A stretch of DNA of 64,000 nt from positions 2,284,244 to 2,348,243 of the forward strand of contig NZ_LT707409.1 in the NCBI RefSeq assembly GCF_900156875.1, written 5' to 3'. The number at the start of each line of letters is the position of its first letter. Position 1 is the first letter of the stretch. A program made the position numbers and the translations under genes. The stretch comes from Robertmurraya dakarensis. Its GTDB lineage: Bacteria > Bacillota > Bacilli > Bacillales > Cytobacillaceae. The notes beneath the pieces are model-generated. The model was not told where the DNA came from, searched no databases, and was given only the letters and a program-made list of their open reading frames with translations. This document shows, in pieces, positions 1 through 12,331 of this stretch.

Positions 1-421
1 TAGAAAAGGGCTGATACTCTTCCCACGTCGGAACGATCGTAAACTTCTCCGAAATTTTCACGGGATGATAGTATTTCTTCCAAGCGGTTGCCCACTCTTC
101 TTCTTTTACCTCATGTAATGTCACCGTATTGCGGCCAATATCGATTTGATAGAGAATGAGGTTATTGATGGATTCCTTTATCGCTTCAACTGTTTCAGCC
201 AGAAAACTGTTATGGGGTAAATATGCCTTCACAATCACCCCTTCTTCGGGATAATCGTCAGGATTGAGTTGGTAGATTTCTCCAAATTGGTCTTCCCTTT
301 CCTTCTTTAGCTCAAATGGATCCTCGATAACAACTCCACTTGCTCCTGCTTCATGCAAAATATTTGATATCGGTTCAATTGCTTCATTTGTTGTATGAAT
401 GGATATTTCAGACCATCTCAT
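1..421 (-). CDS. prmA: PrmA, ribosomal protein L11 methyltransferase (N-terminal part, cut by window edge)
   Basis: Only the first 140 codons are present; the gene runs off the left edge. The fragment begins [11 protein letters not shown] and holds the family's N-terminal substrate-recognition region, including [10 protein letters not shown] near residue 29 and [17 protein letters not shown] near 104-118. The SAM-binding methyltransferase fold lies outside the window. PrmA trimethylates ribosomal protein L11 in the cytoplasm. It starts 20 bases after dnaJ on the same strand, behind a GGAG-like site, as in the long heat-shock operon of B. subtilis. Identification rests on recognised family sequence and context; confidence is high despite the truncation. 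Confidence 0.93.
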   Translation of the reverse strand, partial: MRWSEISIHTTNEAIEPISNILHEAGASGVVIEDPFELKKEREDQFGEIYQLNPDDYPEEGVIVKAYLPHNSFLAETVEAIKESINNLILYQIDIGRNTVTLHEVKEEEWATAWKKYYHPVKISEKFTIVPTWEEYQPFS

Positions 422-441
422 TTCTACCAACTCCGTTTCTT

Positions 442-1566
442 CTATTCACCTTTAAAGGCTCTTTTTACTTTAGAGAAAAAACCCTCTTCTTGTTCTCCTC
501 TTGGACTATTCCCGCTAATCTCAGCAAACTCCTGAAGAAGCTGCTTTTGTCTGTCTGTCAGCTTGGTAGGGGTAATGATGCGGACAATAATATGCTGATC
601 CCCAACACCATAACCTCTTACATTCGGGACTCCTTTTCCCTTTAAGCGGAACTTTGTACCCGTCTGCGTCCCTGCTGGAACTTTTAGCTTTACTTTTCCA
701 TGAAGCGTTGGGACCTCTACTTCATCTCCTAATGCCGCCTGCACAAATGTGATTGGCATTTCACAATAGATATCATCGCCATCACGTTCAAAGAATTCAT
801 GCGAACGAACATGGAATACTACGTATAGATCTCCAGAAGGACCTCCGTTAATACCAGGTTCACCTTGACCAGAAACTCTTAATTGTTGACCATCATCAAT
901 TCCAGCTGGAATTTTTACGTGAATCTTGCGGCGCTTCTTCACTTTACCTGTTCCACCGCATGTAGAACATTTGTCTTTAATTTCTTTTCCTGTACCACTA
1001 CAATAGTTACAAACTCTTCTATTGACAATTCTTCCAAAAGGAGTGTTTTGTTCAATATTTAACTGACCTGTACCTTGACAATGTGAGCAGGTTTGCGGCT
1101 TTGTTCCAGGCTTGGCACCGCTGCCGTTACATGTCTCACAATTTTCTTCACGAGGTATTTCAATATCTGTTTCCTTGCCAAAGACAGCATCTTCAAAGGA
1201 AAGCGTCATTGTATATTGAAGATCAGCCCCCTGCCTCGGAGCATTTGGATCCCTGCGTCTTGACCCGCCGCCGCCAAAGAACGTATTGAAGATATCTTCG
1301 AATCCGCCAAAGCCTCCGCCGAAATCTCCACCGCCAAAGCCCTGGTTCGGATCTGTATGTCCAAATTGATCATAGTGAGATCGTTTTTGTTCATCACTTA
1401 GTGTTTCATAAGCCTCTTTCACTTCTTTAAATTTCTCATCCGCGCCTTCTTCTTTATTGATATCAGGATGATATTTTTTCGATAATTTTCGATACGCCTT
1501 TTTGATTTCGTCCTTTGTGGCGTTTTTGCTAACCCCTAACACCTCATAATAATCCCGTTTACTCAA
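442..1566 (-). CDS. dnaJ: DnaJ, Hsp40 co-chaperone
   Basis: DnaJ delivers unfolded clients to DnaK and stimulates its ATPase through the J domain. Seen here: J domain at residues 1-65 with the HPD motif at 33-35, a Gly/Phe-rich linker around 70-110, and the zinc domain with four CxxCxGxG repeats ([32 protein letters not shown]), then the C-terminal client-binding domains. The open frame extends to a GTG at 1575, but GGGGAG lies on top of that codon; the TTG at 1564-1566 has proper spacing (8) and gives the usual [11 protein letters not shown] start, so I chose it (374 aa). It follows dnaK in the CIRCE-controlled operon and is separated from it by a hairpin and a repeat remnant. Confidence 0.97.
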   Translation of the reverse strand: MSKRDYYEVLGVSKNATKDEIKKAYRKLSKKYHPDINKEEGADEKFKEVKEAYETLSDEQKRSHYDQFGHTDPNQGFGGGDFGGGFGGFEDIFNTFFGGGGSRRRDPNAPRQGADLQYTMTLSFEDAVFGKETDIEIPREENCETCNGSGAKPGTKPQTCSHCQGTGQLNIEQNTPFGRIVNRRVCNYCSGTGKEIKDKCSTCGGTGKVKKRRKIHVKIPAGIDDGQQLRVSGQGEPGINGGPSGDLYVVFHVRSHEFFERDGDDIYCEMPITFVQAALGDEVEVPTLHGKVKLKVPAGTQTGTKFRLKGKGVPNVRGYGVGDQHIIVRIITPTKLTDRQKQLLQEFAEISGNSPRGEQEEGFFSKVKRAFKGE

Positions 1567-1672
1567 GCTAACCACTCCCCGATCCTTTCACATAAAGGTT
1601 ATTTTAACATTCTCTAGTATTCATTCGCAAATATCTTTTCGTTGTTGTGATTACCGATGAAGTATAAACATA

Positions 1673-1713
1673 GAAAGAGTCAAAGCCGTAAATGACATGA
1701 CTTTGACTCTTTC
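1673..1713 (-). other. Intercistronic hairpin between dnaK and dnaJ
   Basis: Perfect 13-bp arms GAAAGAGTCAAAG (1673-1685) and CTTTGACTCTTTC (1701-1713) with a 15-base loop. No clear U-run follows on the minus strand, so it looks more like an attenuator, processing or mRNA-stability element than a full terminator. It could set the dnaK:dnaJ ratio; that role is inferred. Confidence 0.7.
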
Positions 1714-1750
1714 AAATTTACTACCTTAATTTCTTCCGCTTTTATTTATC

Positions 1751-1797
1751 CAGCTCCAGCGCCTAGCCCCTCTTGGGTCTAAGTCAATCCGCTTTTA
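1751..1797 (-). repeat. Truncated copy of a dispersed palindromic (REP-like) repeat
   Basis: This stretch, directly after the dnaK stop codon, matches one end of the larger palindromic repeat at 57649-57778: AGCTCCAGCGCCTA is shared exactly, followed by a C-rich block (CCCCTC) and a diverged GTCAATCC segment. Only one arm is present, so it looks like a degenerate half-element. Confidence 0.65.
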
Positions 1798-1800
1798 AGC

Positions 1801-3666
<1,866 letters not shown>

Positions 3667-3670
3667 CTAT

Positions 3671-4267
3671 TTATTGGTTCACTTTAACCATCGAAGGACG
3701 TATCACTCTGTCCTTTAAGATATATCCCTTTTGGAACTCTTCTACAACAATATTAGATTCAAAACCTTCTTCATTCACTTGCATAACTGCTTGGTGAAAT
3801 TGCGGGTCAAATTCCTTGCCAACCGCTTCGATGATCTCGACCCCTTCGTTTTTCAAAGCATCTATTAATGATCTTTGAATCATTTCCATACCTTGAAGCA
3901 GAGACTTCGTTTGCTCATGATCTGTATCTACTTTAAGTGCTCTCTCAAAATTATCCAGAACAGGAAGCAGATCAGATATTAAGCTTTGCGATCTATATTT
4001 TTGCGCCGCTTCCAGGTCCAATCTTGAACGACGGCGTGAATTTTCAAAATCAGCTTGTAAACGAAGATAACGATTCTCTTGTTCTTCGAGCTTTGCCTCT
4101 AATTCAGCAATCTTTGCTTGAAGATCATTCCCTTCTTCCTCTGCAGTTTCTGCCTTATCTTGCTGTTCCTCTTCTGCAAAAATCGGTTCAACCGTTTCTT
4201 CCATTGTTTCTACCGTTTGGTTAGAAGACTTTGTTTCTTCATTTAAGACGTTTTTTTCTTCTGCCAA
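3671..4267 (-). CDS. grpE: GrpE, nucleotide exchange factor for DnaK
   Basis: GrpE releases ADP from DnaK. The protein has a long acidic N-terminal segment, a coiled-coil region (about residues 35-75, [19 protein letters not shown]) and the conserved compact C-terminal domain ending [13 protein letters not shown]. The open frame can be extended upstream to 4363, but GGGAGGTGA sits 8 bases before a TTG at 4265-4267, which gives [11 protein letters not shown] and a 198-residue protein of normal family length, so that start is preferred. It lies between hrcA and dnaK. Confidence 0.96.
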   Translation of the reverse strand: MAEEKNVLNEETKSSNQTVETMEETVEPIFAEEEQQDKAETAEEEGNDLQAKIAELEAKLEEQENRYLRLQADFENSRRRSRLDLEAAQKYRSQSLISDLLPVLDNFERALKVDTDHEQTKSLLQGMEMIQRSLIDALKNEGVEIIEAVGKEFDPQFHQAVMQVNEEGFESNIVVEEFQKGYILKDRVIRPSMVKVNQ

Positions 4268-4374
4268 AATATTCACCTCCCTTAAAGTATAAAAAACATT
4301 TATTGTTATGAATTGAATATAGGCGTAGAGAAAGGGATGGAACGCGGATTCCACCCTTAACAATATTTCCAGCC

Positions 4375-5406
4375 CTACTTGTTTTGATACAGCTTTGTCA
4401 AAACAGTTGTTAAATCATGGCTTAAAATTTGCAGTAATCCAATTACTCTGGAGTATTCCATTCTGGTTGGACCCAGTATGGCAATCGTCCCCAGCTGCTC
4501 AGCTCCCATTGAATAGGTCGCCGTGATCAAGCTGCAATTCTCCATTGCTGTATTTTTATTTTCTTTACCAATCTTCACATGAATCCCAGATGGATTTTTA
4601 CGAATAATCTCATACATATCTTCTTCATCCTCGATCATGTTCATGAGATTTTTGATTTTCTCAATGTCATGAAACTCCGGCTGGCTAAGCATATTGGTTT
4701 TTCCACCAAAGAATAACTTATCGTTTGCAGGTATCTTTAAAGTATCTGCAATGGATGAAAGCATCGAGTCATAATTATGAATATGCTGTTTTAACAAGAT
4801 GGCTACCTCTTTATAAATTTTTCCATTTAAATCTTCCAGCGGCACATTTGTTAAACGGCTATTAAGAATATTCACCATCCGTTCGATATCTCCAGGATCT
4901 ATGTTGGGCGGTAAACTAAATATCTTATTTTCGACATGTCCTGTATCTGTCACAATAATCGCAATTGCTGTTTCTTCATTGAGAGGCACAATTTGGATTC
5001 TTTTTAGCTTATTATCCTTTACTGCTGGCCCCAAGACGATAGATGTATAATTTGTGAGTTCAGAAAGAATTTGCGCAGATCGCTGCACAATTTTTTCGAG
5101 CTCATAAATTCTTTCAGCAAAAATGGATTTTACAGAATTCACATCTCTTTTATCAAGCTTTTGTGGTGACAGTAAATGGTCAACGTAGAACCGGTAGCCT
5201 TTCTCGGAAGGTATTCTTCCCGATGAGGTGTGTGTCTTTTCCAGAAAGCCAAGTTCCTCTAGATCAGCCATTTCATTGCGAATGGTCGCTGAACTATATT
5301 GAATTTCTTCTTTTTTCGCTAAGCTTCTCGAACCAACTGGTTGAGCTGACCGTATAAAATCATTAACAATCACCTGGAAAATTAATAATTGACGATCTGT
5401 TAACAC
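4375..5406 (-). CDS. hrcA: HrcA, heat-inducible repressor of the CIRCE regulon
   Basis: HrcA binds the CIRCE operator and represses class I heat-shock genes; GroE modulates its activity. The N-terminal winged helix ([17 protein letters not shown], then [16 protein letters not shown] near 38-53) and the C-terminal HrcA domain ([17 protein letters not shown]) are visible. An ATG exists at 5410-5412, but AGAGGTGA is too close to it; the GTG at 5404-5406 has 7-base spacing and gives 343 residues, the B. subtilis length. It is first in the operon and carries CIRCE just upstream of its own start, so it is autoregulated. Confidence 0.97.
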   Translation of the reverse strand: MLTDRQLLIFQVIVNDFIRSAQPVGSRSLAKKEEIQYSSATIRNEMADLEELGFLEKTHTSSGRIPSEKGYRFYVDHLLSPQKLDKRDVNSVKSIFAERIYELEKIVQRSAQILSELTNYTSIVLGPAVKDNKLKRIQIVPLNEETAIAIIVTDTGHVENKIFSLPPNIDPGDIERMVNILNSRLTNVPLEDLNGKIYKEVAILLKQHIHNYDSMLSSIADTLKIPANDKLFFGGKTNMLSQPEFHDIEKIKNLMNMIEDEEDMYEIIRKNPSGIHVKIGKENKNTAMENCSLITATYSMGAEQLGTIAILGPTRMEYSRVIGLLQILSHDLTTVLTKLYQNK

Positions 5407-5422
5407 TTTCATATCACCTCTG

Positions 5423-5449
5423 TTAGCACTCTTTCATAACGAGTGCTAA
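5423..5449 (-). promoter_or_regulatory. CIRCE operator (HrcA binding site)
   Basis: Exact consensus TTAGCACTC-N9-GAGTGCTAA: arms 5423-5431 and 5441-5449. It sits 17 bases before the hrcA GTG and just downstream of the promoter, the position used for HrcA repression of the dnaK operon. Confidence 0.98.
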
Positions 5450-5461
5450 ATCTATAATTAA

Positions 5462-5489
5462 ATTATCAAATTAGGAGGGGGAATGTCAA
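5462..5489 (-). promoter_or_regulatory. Sigma-A type promoter of the hrcA-grpE-dnaK-dnaJ operon
   Basis: On the minus strand TTGACA (5484-5489), a 16-base spacer and GATAAT (5462-5467). Transcription would begin next to the CIRCE, as in other Bacillus dnaK operons. Confidence 0.8.
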
Positions 5490-5576
5490 TAATTTAAGCT
5501 GTAATCCCTCACTTTATTAAAAGTTTTAATTATCAAACAAATACAAAGGAATATAACACATTCAAAAGTACTCTTA

Positions 5577-6719
5577 CTATGCGTTAACGCCAATAAAGGA
5601 TTGAAAGACTTCATTTCCTAAAAATAAGCCTTTCTTCGTTAATACAATACGATCATTGTCATGAAGAACTAAACCTTTTTCCTGTAAATCAATTAATTCA
5701 TTCTGAAACAGTTCCACCGGACTTATAGCAAATTTTTCTTGAAAATGTGAAACAAGTATTCCTTCTTTTTTTCTTAGCCCTAAGAACATTTCCTCTTCCA
5801 TTCTTTCTTCCTTTGTCAGGATGTTCTCATCCATTGTAGGAAGGACCCCTCTATTAATATGATCCATATATTTCTTAAGCGGTCCATAGTTCGACCTTCT
5901 AACACCAGCTAAATAGCTATGCGCCCCCGCTCCGATACCGTAATATTCATCATTATTCCAATATGTGATGTTATGATTACTTTCATAGCCAGGTTTCGAA
6001 AAATTGCTTATTTCATACTGCCTGTAGCCATGCTTCTCCATTTCCTCCATCAAAGTGCCATACATTGAAGCCTCGATATCTTCACCCGGTAAGGGAAGCT
6101 GCCCTTTTTTCATTAAGTTGTAAAATACTGTCTTCGGTTCAATGATTAGCGAGTAACCTGAATAATGAACAACATCCAGTGTGAAAGATGTTTTCAATGT
6201 TTCCTTAAAATCTTCCAATGTCTGACCGGGAAGACTATAAATTAAATCCAGACTGATATTTTTAAAGCCTGTTTTTTTGGCTAACTCAACAGATTTAAAA
6301 ACATCCTCCGCCCGGTGTGTTCTGCCAATTTTTTTTAGAAGGTCATTATTGAAAGTCTGCACTCCAAAACTTAACCGATTTACTCCAGCATCAAAAAGGA
6401 TCCGAAATTTCTCTTCTGACAGGTCGCCTGGGTTTGCTTCAAATGTAAACTCCGTTCCAGAATGAATAGGAAGATTTCTCCTGATGATTTCACAAAGCCT
6501 TGCTAGCTGTTTTTCATTTAAAGATGTCGGGGTGCCGCCACCAACAAAAATGGAATCAAGCACATCCGTTGGATATCTTTCGAGAGTTATTTCAATTTCT
6601 CTTTCCATCGCTGTTAAGTATTCATCGACAGGCTGCCCCTTTAAGAATACTTTATTAAAATCACAATAATGACAAATATGTTCGCAAAAAGGGATATGAA
6701 GATATACCGCTTTAACCAA
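5577..6719 (-). CDS. hemW: HemW, radical SAM heme chaperone (HemN-like)
   Basis: Member of the coproporphyrinogen dehydrogenase-like radical SAM family; HemW proteins bind and transfer heme rather than oxidising coproporphyrinogen. The cluster motif CEHICHYC (cysteines 12, 16, 19) follows HIPF, and the family GGGTPTSL block lies near residue 60. The fourth cysteine typical of true HemN (CxxxCxxCxC) is absent: the motif reads CHYCDF, favouring HemW. Start is TTG at 6717-6719 with AAGGTTG upstream; the GTG/ATG alternatives are poorer. It sits between lepA and the heat-shock operon, as in B. subtilis. Confidence 0.94.
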   Translation of the reverse strand: MVKAVYLHIPFCEHICHYCDFNKVFLKGQPVDEYLTAMEREIEITLERYPTDVLDSIFVGGGTPTSLNEKQLARLCEIIRRNLPIHSGTEFTFEANPGDLSEEKFRILFDAGVNRLSFGVQTFNNDLLKKIGRTHRAEDVFKSVELAKKTGFKNISLDLIYSLPGQTLEDFKETLKTSFTLDVVHYSGYSLIIEPKTVFYNLMKKGQLPLPGEDIEASMYGTLMEEMEKHGYRQYEISNFSKPGYESNHNITYWNNDEYYGIGAGAHSYLAGVRRSNYGPLKKYMDHINRGVLPTMDENILTKEERMEEEMFLGLRKKEGILVSHFQEKFAISPVELFQNELIDLQEKGLVLHDNDRIVLTKKGLFLGNEVFQSFIGVNA

Positions 6720-6818
6720 AAGATCACAACCTTATGTTTTAAAATATTTCATGTTCAAAATATAAAAGAGGCTAGTGCAGTTTTTTGACAAGCTGCCTAA
6801 CCCCCCCTTATAGACCCT

Positions 6819-8657
6819 TTATTTATTCTTTGTACTGCTATCGTCCATTTTCAGGACAGCCATGAATGCTTCTTGGGGAACTTCAACAGAACCAACTTGC
6901 TTCATGCGCTTTTTCCCTTCTTTTTGCTTTTCTAAAAGTTTACGTTTACGAGAAATGTCTCCACCGTAACATTTAGCTAAAACGTTTTTACGCATAGCTT
7001 TGATGGTAGAACGCGCAACAATTTTTTGACCAACCGCAGCCTGAACTGGAACTTCAAATTGTTGTCTCGGAATTAAGTCCTTCAATTTTTCAACAATCAA
7101 CTTACCGCGTTCGTACGCAAAATCTCTATGAACAATAAAGCTCAATGCATCTACTTGTTCAGCATTTAATAGTATATCCATCTTCACAAGCTTTGATTGT
7201 CTATAGCCAATTAACTCATAATCAAAGGATGCATACCCCTTTGTGCTCGATTTTAACTGATCAAAGAAATCATAAACGATTTCCGATAAAGGAATTTCAT
7301 AAACAATGCTTACACGTGTTTCATCCATGTATTGCATGTCGATGAAAGTCCCGCGTTTATCCTGGCAAATCTCCATAATCGCCCCAACGAAGTCATTAGG
7401 AGCCATCATCGTAGCTTTTACATACGGCTCTTCAATTCGTTCGATTTTCTGAGGATCTGGCATATCTGATGGATTATCAACTCTTCTTTCAGTACCGTCT
7501 GTCATAACGACATGATAGATAACACTTGGAGCTGTTGTGATCAAATCAATTTTGAATTCGCGTTCAATTCTTTCTTGAATAATCTCCATATGAAGCAGTC
7601 CTAAAAATCCACATCTAAAACCAAATCCTAGTGCTTGAGATGTTTCAGGTTCAAATTGCAAAGCAGAATCATTTAACTCTAATTTTTCTAAAGCTTCTCT
7701 TAAATCATTAAACTTTGCGCTATCAATAGGATAAAGCCCGCAGTACACCATCGGATTTAATTTACGATACCCTGGAAGCGGCTCAGTTGCACCATTTTTC
7801 GCATTTGTGATCGTATCCCCTACACGAGTATCGCTCACATTCTTAATGGAGGCAGTTAAGAATCCTACATCTCCTACAGAAAGCTCATCACTTGCTACAG
7901 CTTTTGGAGTGAACACACCCACTTCTGTTACTTCGAATTCTTTACCTGTTGCCATCATCTTCACTTTGTCACCGACTTTTACCGTACCGTCGACAACACG
8001 GATGTACGCAACAACTCCACGGTAGGCATCGTATAAGGAATCAAAAATCAACGCTTTCAGCGGTGCATCAGGATCTCCTGTTGGAGCGGGAACCTTTTCA
8101 ACAATTTGTTCCAATATCTCTTCAATCCCAATGCCAGCTTTCGCACTCGCTAAAACCGCTTCAGAGGCATCCAATCCAATAACATCTTCAATTTCTTTGC
8201 GAACTCGTTCAGGATCAGCGCTAGGCAGGTCAATCTTATTAATGACAGGCACGATTTCAAGATCATTATCCAACGCTAAGTAAACATTTGCCAGCGTTTG
8301 TGCTTCAATGCCCTGCGCAGCATCTACCACAAGGACTGCACCTTCACAGGCAGCCAAACTCCTTGATACTTCATATGTAAAGTCAACATGCCCCGGAGTA
8401 TCAATTAAATGAAAAGTATAAATCTCACCATCTTTAGCTTTGTACTTTAGCTGTACTGAATTAAGTTTGATTGTAATTCCGCGTTCCCTTTCAAGGTCCA
8501 TGGAATCAAGAAGCTGTTCTTTCATTTCCCGGGCTGTAAGGGCATTTGTTTTTTCTAAAATTCGGTCTGCTAATGTTGATTTCCCATGGTCAATATGGGC
8601 GATAATTGAAAAATTCCGTATTTTTTCTTGTCTATTAAGTCTATCTTCTCTGTTCAT
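6819..8657 (-). CDS. lepA: LepA (EF-4), ribosome-associated translational GTPase
   Basis: LepA is a conserved GTPase that acts on ribosomes (biogenesis and recovery of mis-translocated complexes). Seen: G1 AHIDHGKST at residues 20-28, G3 DTPGH, G4 NKID, then EF-G-like domains and the LepA-specific C-terminal domain ending in a Lys-rich segment ([19 protein letters not shown]). The frame stays open to 8717, but TAGGAG precedes ATG 8655-8657, giving 612 residues, the usual length. A promoter is visible at 8761-8789. Confidence 0.98.
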   Translation of the reverse strand: MNREDRLNRQEKIRNFSIIAHIDHGKSTLADRILEKTNALTAREMKEQLLDSMDLERERGITIKLNSVQLKYKAKDGEIYTFHLIDTPGHVDFTYEVSRSLAACEGAVLVVDAAQGIEAQTLANVYLALDNDLEIVPVINKIDLPSADPERVRKEIEDVIGLDASEAVLASAKAGIGIEEILEQIVEKVPAPTGDPDAPLKALIFDSLYDAYRGVVAYIRVVDGTVKVGDKVKMMATGKEFEVTEVGVFTPKAVASDELSVGDVGFLTASIKNVSDTRVGDTITNAKNGATEPLPGYRKLNPMVYCGLYPIDSAKFNDLREALEKLELNDSALQFEPETSQALGFGFRCGFLGLLHMEIIQERIEREFKIDLITTAPSVIYHVVMTDGTERRVDNPSDMPDPQKIERIEEPYVKATMMAPNDFVGAIMEICQDKRGTFIDMQYMDETRVSIVYEIPLSEIVYDFFDQLKSSTKGYASFDYELIGYRQSKLVKMDILLNAEQVDALSFIVHRDFAYERGKLIVEKLKDLIPRQQFEVPVQAAVGQKIVARSTIKAMRKNVLAKCYGGDISRKRKLLEKQKEGKKRMKQVGSVEVPQEAFMAVLKMDDSSTKNK

Positions 8658-8760
8658 CTCGTTCACTCCTACTATACTTCCACGTATACAGTGAAACTTC
8701 CAACTGTGGGAGTCCATTTTCCCAAGAGGAAAATCCCTGCTTGGGGTACACTATTTTTTG

Positions 8761-8789
8761 ATTATATCAGTGAGTTTATGAAGATTCAA
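8761..8789 (-). promoter_or_regulatory. Probable sigma-A promoter for lepA
   Basis: Minus-strand TTGAAT (8784-8789), 17-base spacer, TATAAT (8761-8766), about 100 bases before the lepA start. The rest of the 258-base gap to yqxA holds no ORF that I can support. Confidence 0.65.
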
Positions 8790-8915
8790 CGAAAACAATA
8801 ATAAGCAAATCCACACATATTCCGCTTACACATATCTATAAGAGTTTCCGTTCTTTTCTCTTATTACATGCATTTCCACAGAAAAAAACGGTTATCTCTT
8901 TGGATCACCGTCATG

Positions 8916-9254
8916 TTATGATAATAGGTCCGTTAATAGTTGAAGTGTCTTTTCTGTTAGAGCAGACATCGTTTCCGCGAATTTTTTTCCAATATTAGAG
9001 AAAAAGTTATAGGCCTTCATTTCCTCAAGTTTTTCTTTTTTCTTATTTAAGTCATGGCTGCTAACTTCATTTCCTAGTACCGAAACCTCAATTTCTCCGT
9101 CATTTTCCTCGTTAACTTGTAATACTTCCTTGAAGTTAGCGTCCTCATAACCTTTCATGCGATGAATTCCATCCTGTGCCAATTGCATTCCAAATAATAC
9201 GGAAACAAATAAACACGAGGCTAATAGTATAAATTTCAGAAAAAACATCTTCAT
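8916..9254 (-). CDS. yqxA: YqxA, DUF3679 small membrane-anchored protein
   Basis: Protein of 112 residues with an N-terminal hydrophobic segment (MKMFFLKFILLASCLFVSVL, about 1-22) followed by an acidic and then Lys/Glu-rich extracytoplasmic or intermembrane portion. It resembles B. subtilis YqxA (DUF3679), which sits beside spoIIP. Function is not established; the neighbourhood suggests sporulation. The GTG at 9261-9263 lies inside the ribosome binding site AGGTGAT; ATG 9252-9254 is the better start. Confidence 0.85.
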   Translation of the reverse strand: MKMFFLKFILLASCLFVSVLFGMQLAQDGIHRMKGYEDANFKEVLQVNEENDGEIEVSVLGNEVSSHDLNKKKEKLEEMKAYNFFSNIGKKFAETMSALTEKTLQLLTDLLS

Positions 9255-9354
9255 AACGATCACCTAATTTTCATTATCATTCGTATCGCCTGGGGTCTCT
9301 ATTAAACGTTATTAATGTGCAACCGGGATATCCCCGATTGCACTAGAAAAAGTG

Positions 9355-10554
9355 TTAGTATTCTTTAGCAGGTACTTTCATTTCTCCATTTACACTTTCA
9401 GCATCCCAAAATATTTCACTAAAGACTTCAGCGAAGGCATCTGCTGAACGGTTTAATTCTTCGAATGTATTATCAACACCGCCGAACTCTACTAACATCG
9501 CATTCCCAGATAAATCCTGATTAAATTTGCCATTCGTATGTGAACCTTTCTTTTCGATAATTCCACGGCTTAAGCCTGGGAATTTTTCTTCTAATTTTTG
9601 ATGAAGATCATTGGCAAGCTTTAGATTTTTTTCGTAATTAGGATTTTCTGCACCTATCACAAACGCAAGCTTTGCATATGATTTTCCGTTAATTTCCTTA
9701 GTGGTATCTTTCTTCCTCCTTGAATCGCGGTGGATATCAATTAAGTAGGTAAGATCACGATTGGCTGATACGGCTGCTTCTACAACATTCCTAGATTCAT
9801 CATACGACCGCCCATAGCTGAGTCCTTTTTTATTCAAATTAGTCATAACATCTGTTTTATCTAAAACCGTTCCTATTCCAAGGCTTTCCAGCTTCTGTTT
9901 GAGATGGTCGCCAATCTTGGTAACATTAATTTTGGAATGGTGGGCTTTATTCGGATCCGTGACACCCTTTAGATAAGGCAGGAATGACTCACGAGTATGA
10001 GAAAAATAAATATAAACCATTTTTCGATCACCCGTTGTCAAAGGCGGACTAGCACTTTCGTCAGGACCTTCACTTTCAATGTCTTCAATATTTTGCAGTG
10101 ATGCTTCATGTTCAATTTTGAGTACTTCCATCGGTGGAGCTGATTCTATTGGCAAATTAGTATAATTAGTTCCCTCTCCTGCAATGAGAATCTTCCCATC
10201 AAATAAAGAGAAACCGGGGAGTTCCCTTCCTAGCAAGCTTCTCGGGTCATCCAGGTTTACGTTAGTAGATACCTGGAAGAACGTATTTGAGAGTTTCGGC
10301 ACCGGTTCGTTTTCAGGGAGTGATTCTAAAAACGCATGATTCTCCCAGCCAATTAATTGATAGAGTAACTTCCCGTTAATATTAGTAGTCACATTATTAA
10401 CGGAAGAAGATTTAAATCGGTACTCTGGATCGAGAGATGTCAAAAGTCCACTGATAGAAAAAATCATAAGCAATAGGGCAAAAAGCAGTATAAAAATTTT
10501 AATAACGCTTGTCCCTTGTATGGTAACGACAAAGGAAGAGCCGCGATTATTCAA
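9355..10554 (-). CDS. spoIIP: SpoIIP, sporulation peptidoglycan hydrolase
   Basis: SpoIIP is the amidase/endopeptidase of the DMP (SpoIID-SpoIIM-SpoIIP) complex that drives engulfment of the forespore. Seen: a single membrane anchor at about residues 17-40, a linker, and the SpoIIP amidase domain (about 180-385) with metal-ligand candidates in YIYFSHTRESF, LIDIHRDSRRK and LVEFGGVDNT. Start is TTG at 10552-10554 with GAGAGGTGG upstream. Length of 399 is normal. It lies downstream of gpr, as in B. subtilis. Confidence 0.96.
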   Translation of the reverse strand: MNNRGSSFVVTIQGTSVIKIFILLFALLLMIFSISGLLTSLDPEYRFKSSSVNNVTTNINGKLLYQLIGWENHAFLESLPENEPVPKLSNTFFQVSTNVNLDDPRSLLGRELPGFSLFDGKILIAGEGTNYTNLPIESAPPMEVLKIEHEASLQNIEDIESEGPDESASPPLTTGDRKMVYIYFSHTRESFLPYLKGVTDPNKAHHSKINVTKIGDHLKQKLESLGIGTVLDKTDVMTNLNKKGLSYGRSYDESRNVVEAAVSANRDLTYLIDIHRDSRRKKDTTKEINGKSYAKLAFVIGAENPNYEKNLKLANDLHQKLEEKFPGLSRGIIEKKGSHTNGKFNQDLSGNAMLVEFGGVDNTFEELNRSADAFAEVFSEIFWDAESVNGEMKVPAKEY

Positions 10555-10662
10555 TATGTTCCACCTCTCTTAAAGCAAGTCTAGTAAATCCTATGACTTT
10601 GCTAGAGATGATAGAACCTAATTCAAATTAGAATTTAGAAATGTGTCTATTCTCACAGCCCT

Positions 10663-11787
10663 TTATCTTGTATAAAATCCAGCATTATCTTGATCTATTG
10701 CCGAGTGCAGCGCTGAGTTTAAACCATTCGCAATAAGATTAGACATATCTTCAATAAACACATCTACTTCTTTTGGCGTAACCATTAAGTTATGACCTAA
10801 GGGTGATAGAACCTCTGAAATTAACGTTCTTTTTTCATCATCTGATAGCGTACCAATCATGCCTAAGAAAGTCTTTCGATGATGTTCTTCAGGCAAATCT
10901 TCATCCGTTAGCTTTTTGCGCTCTCCAAAAGTCATTCCTGCAGGGGCTAGCGCTCTAGACGGCCGATCGCCCTCTTTCAATTCTTTTCCAAAGTGCTTTA
11001 AGATAAAATCAATTGTGTCACTAGTAATCGAGACAGCATCTACTACAGTCGGAACACCAACAGCGATAACTGGGATTCCCAGCGTCTTTTCACTAAGCTC
11101 TTTTCGTTTATTCCCAACACCTGAGCCTGGGTGTATCCCTGTATCAGAAATTTGAATAGTAGAATTTACACGTTCGATCGACCTTGAAGCAAGAGCATCA
11201 ATTGCAATTACAAAATCCGGCTTTGTTTTTTCAACAACCCCAAAAATAATATCACTTGTTTCAATACCTGTTAGCCCCATAACTCCTGGCGCTAAGGCAC
11301 TGACCGGACGATATCCTTCATCAACACTCTCTGGCTGCAATTCATATAAATGCCTTGTTACCAGTAAGTTCTCGCAAACTTGCGGACCAAGAGCGTCCGG
11401 TGTCACATTCCAATTTCCTAAACCGACAACCAAGCATGAAGCATCTTCTTTAATGCCGAGATCTTTCATAAAATGGGAAAATTCATGTGCGAGTACTTCT
11501 TCCACCTTTTTCTGGAGCTCTGTGTCCTGCTGTCTAATCCCTACAACTTCAAGTGTTAAATACTTTCCTTCTTTTTTGCCTAGTGCCTCTGCACCTTCTG
11601 TTGTTATATCCACTAACGTAATCTTAATATCATTTTCTTCCCGTTCTTTAATAATTACGCCTTCGATCTCAGAAATATCTTTTTGTTCCTGTACACTGCT
11701 ATTCCGTGATTCCAATACCATTTCTCTAGCCTCAACAGCCAAATCCGTCCGAACAGAGTACTTACTTAAATCAATGGATTCCTTCAA
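10663..11787 (-). CDS. gpr: GPR, germination protease for small acid-soluble spore proteins
   Basis: GPR is made as an inactive zymogen in the forespore and degrades SASPs on germination. The 374-residue protein begins [19 protein letters not shown]; the family removes a short propeptide of about 15 residues. Conserved family blocks [43 protein letters not shown] and [17 protein letters not shown] are present, and the C-terminus is complete. It starts divergently from rpsT, with GAGGGGAT upstream of the ATG. Confidence 0.98.
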   Translation of the reverse strand: MKESIDLSKYSVRTDLAVEAREMVLESRNSSVQEQKDISEIEGVIIKEREENDIKITLVDITTEGAEALGKKEGKYLTLEVVGIRQQDTELQKKVEEVLAHEFSHFMKDLGIKEDASCLVVGLGNWNVTPDALGPQVCENLLVTRHLYELQPESVDEGYRPVSALAPGVMGLTGIETSDIIFGVVEKTKPDFVIAIDALASRSIERVNSTIQISDTGIHPGSGVGNKRKELSEKTLGIPVIAVGVPTVVDAVSITSDTIDFILKHFGKELKEGDRPSRALAPAGMTFGERKKLTDEDLPEEHHRKTFLGMIGTLSDDEKRTLISEVLSPLGHNLMVTPKEVDVFIEDMSNLIANGLNSALHSAIDQDNAGFYTR

Positions 11788-11917
11788 ATCTATCCCCTCA
11801 CAGTTATGGTTTTAAGAAATGTAATCATTTCCAATATTTATTAGGCTAGTATCTATTTTTTCCGTATATCCTAAAAACATTCACGAATTCATTACACAAT
11901 GAAATTGAAACCTAGTA

Positions 11918-11946
11918 TTGCCAAACACGAGTCTGTTTGATACAAT
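11918..11946 (+). promoter_or_regulatory. Probable rpsT promoter
   Basis: TTGCCA (11918-11923), 17-base spacer, TACAAT (11941-11946), about 80 bases before rpsT. The leader carries a small hairpin (ATCGAG...CTCGAT, about 11982-12003) just before the ribosome binding site, which might serve feedback control by S20; that is inference. Confidence 0.7.
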
Positions 11947-12025
11947 ATTTCTTGTTGTTTACTTATGTGAATGAATGTGAATATCGAGCTTTATATATCT
12001 CGATGCTTTGTAGGAGGTGAATGGA

Positions 12026-12292
12026 ATGCCAAATATTAAATCTGCTATCAAGCGTGTTAAAACAAGCAATGAGCGCAATGCACACAACGCAACAGTTAAA
12101 TCAACTATGCGTACTGCTGTGAAAAAGGTAGAAGCTGCTGTTGTAAATAACGACGAAGCTGCTGCTAAAGAAAGCTATTTAGTTGCCGCTAGTAAATTAG
12201 ATAAAGCTGCAGCAAAAGGTCTAATCCACAAAAATGCTGCTGCCCGTAAAAAATCTCGTTTAGCTAAGAAATTAAATTCTTTAAACGCGTAA
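12026..12292 (+). CDS. rpsT: Ribosomal protein S20 (bS20)
   Basis: Small-subunit assembly protein binding 16S rRNA. 88 residues, highly basic and helical: [18 protein letters not shown] at the N-terminus and a Lys-rich [15 protein letters not shown] tail. An in-frame GTG at 12017 is part of the TAGGAGGTGA ribosome binding site, so ATG 12026 is the start. It is transcribed opposite to gpr and holA, the usual Bacillus arrangement. Confidence 0.98.
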   Translation: MPNIKSAIKRVKTSNERNAHNATVKSTMRTAVKKVEAAVVNNDEAAAKESYLVAASKLDKAAAKGLIHKNAAARKKSRLAKKLNSLNA

Positions 12293-12331
12293 TTGTTATG
12301 GCTATCTTTTAGATAGCCAAAATTTATCTAA

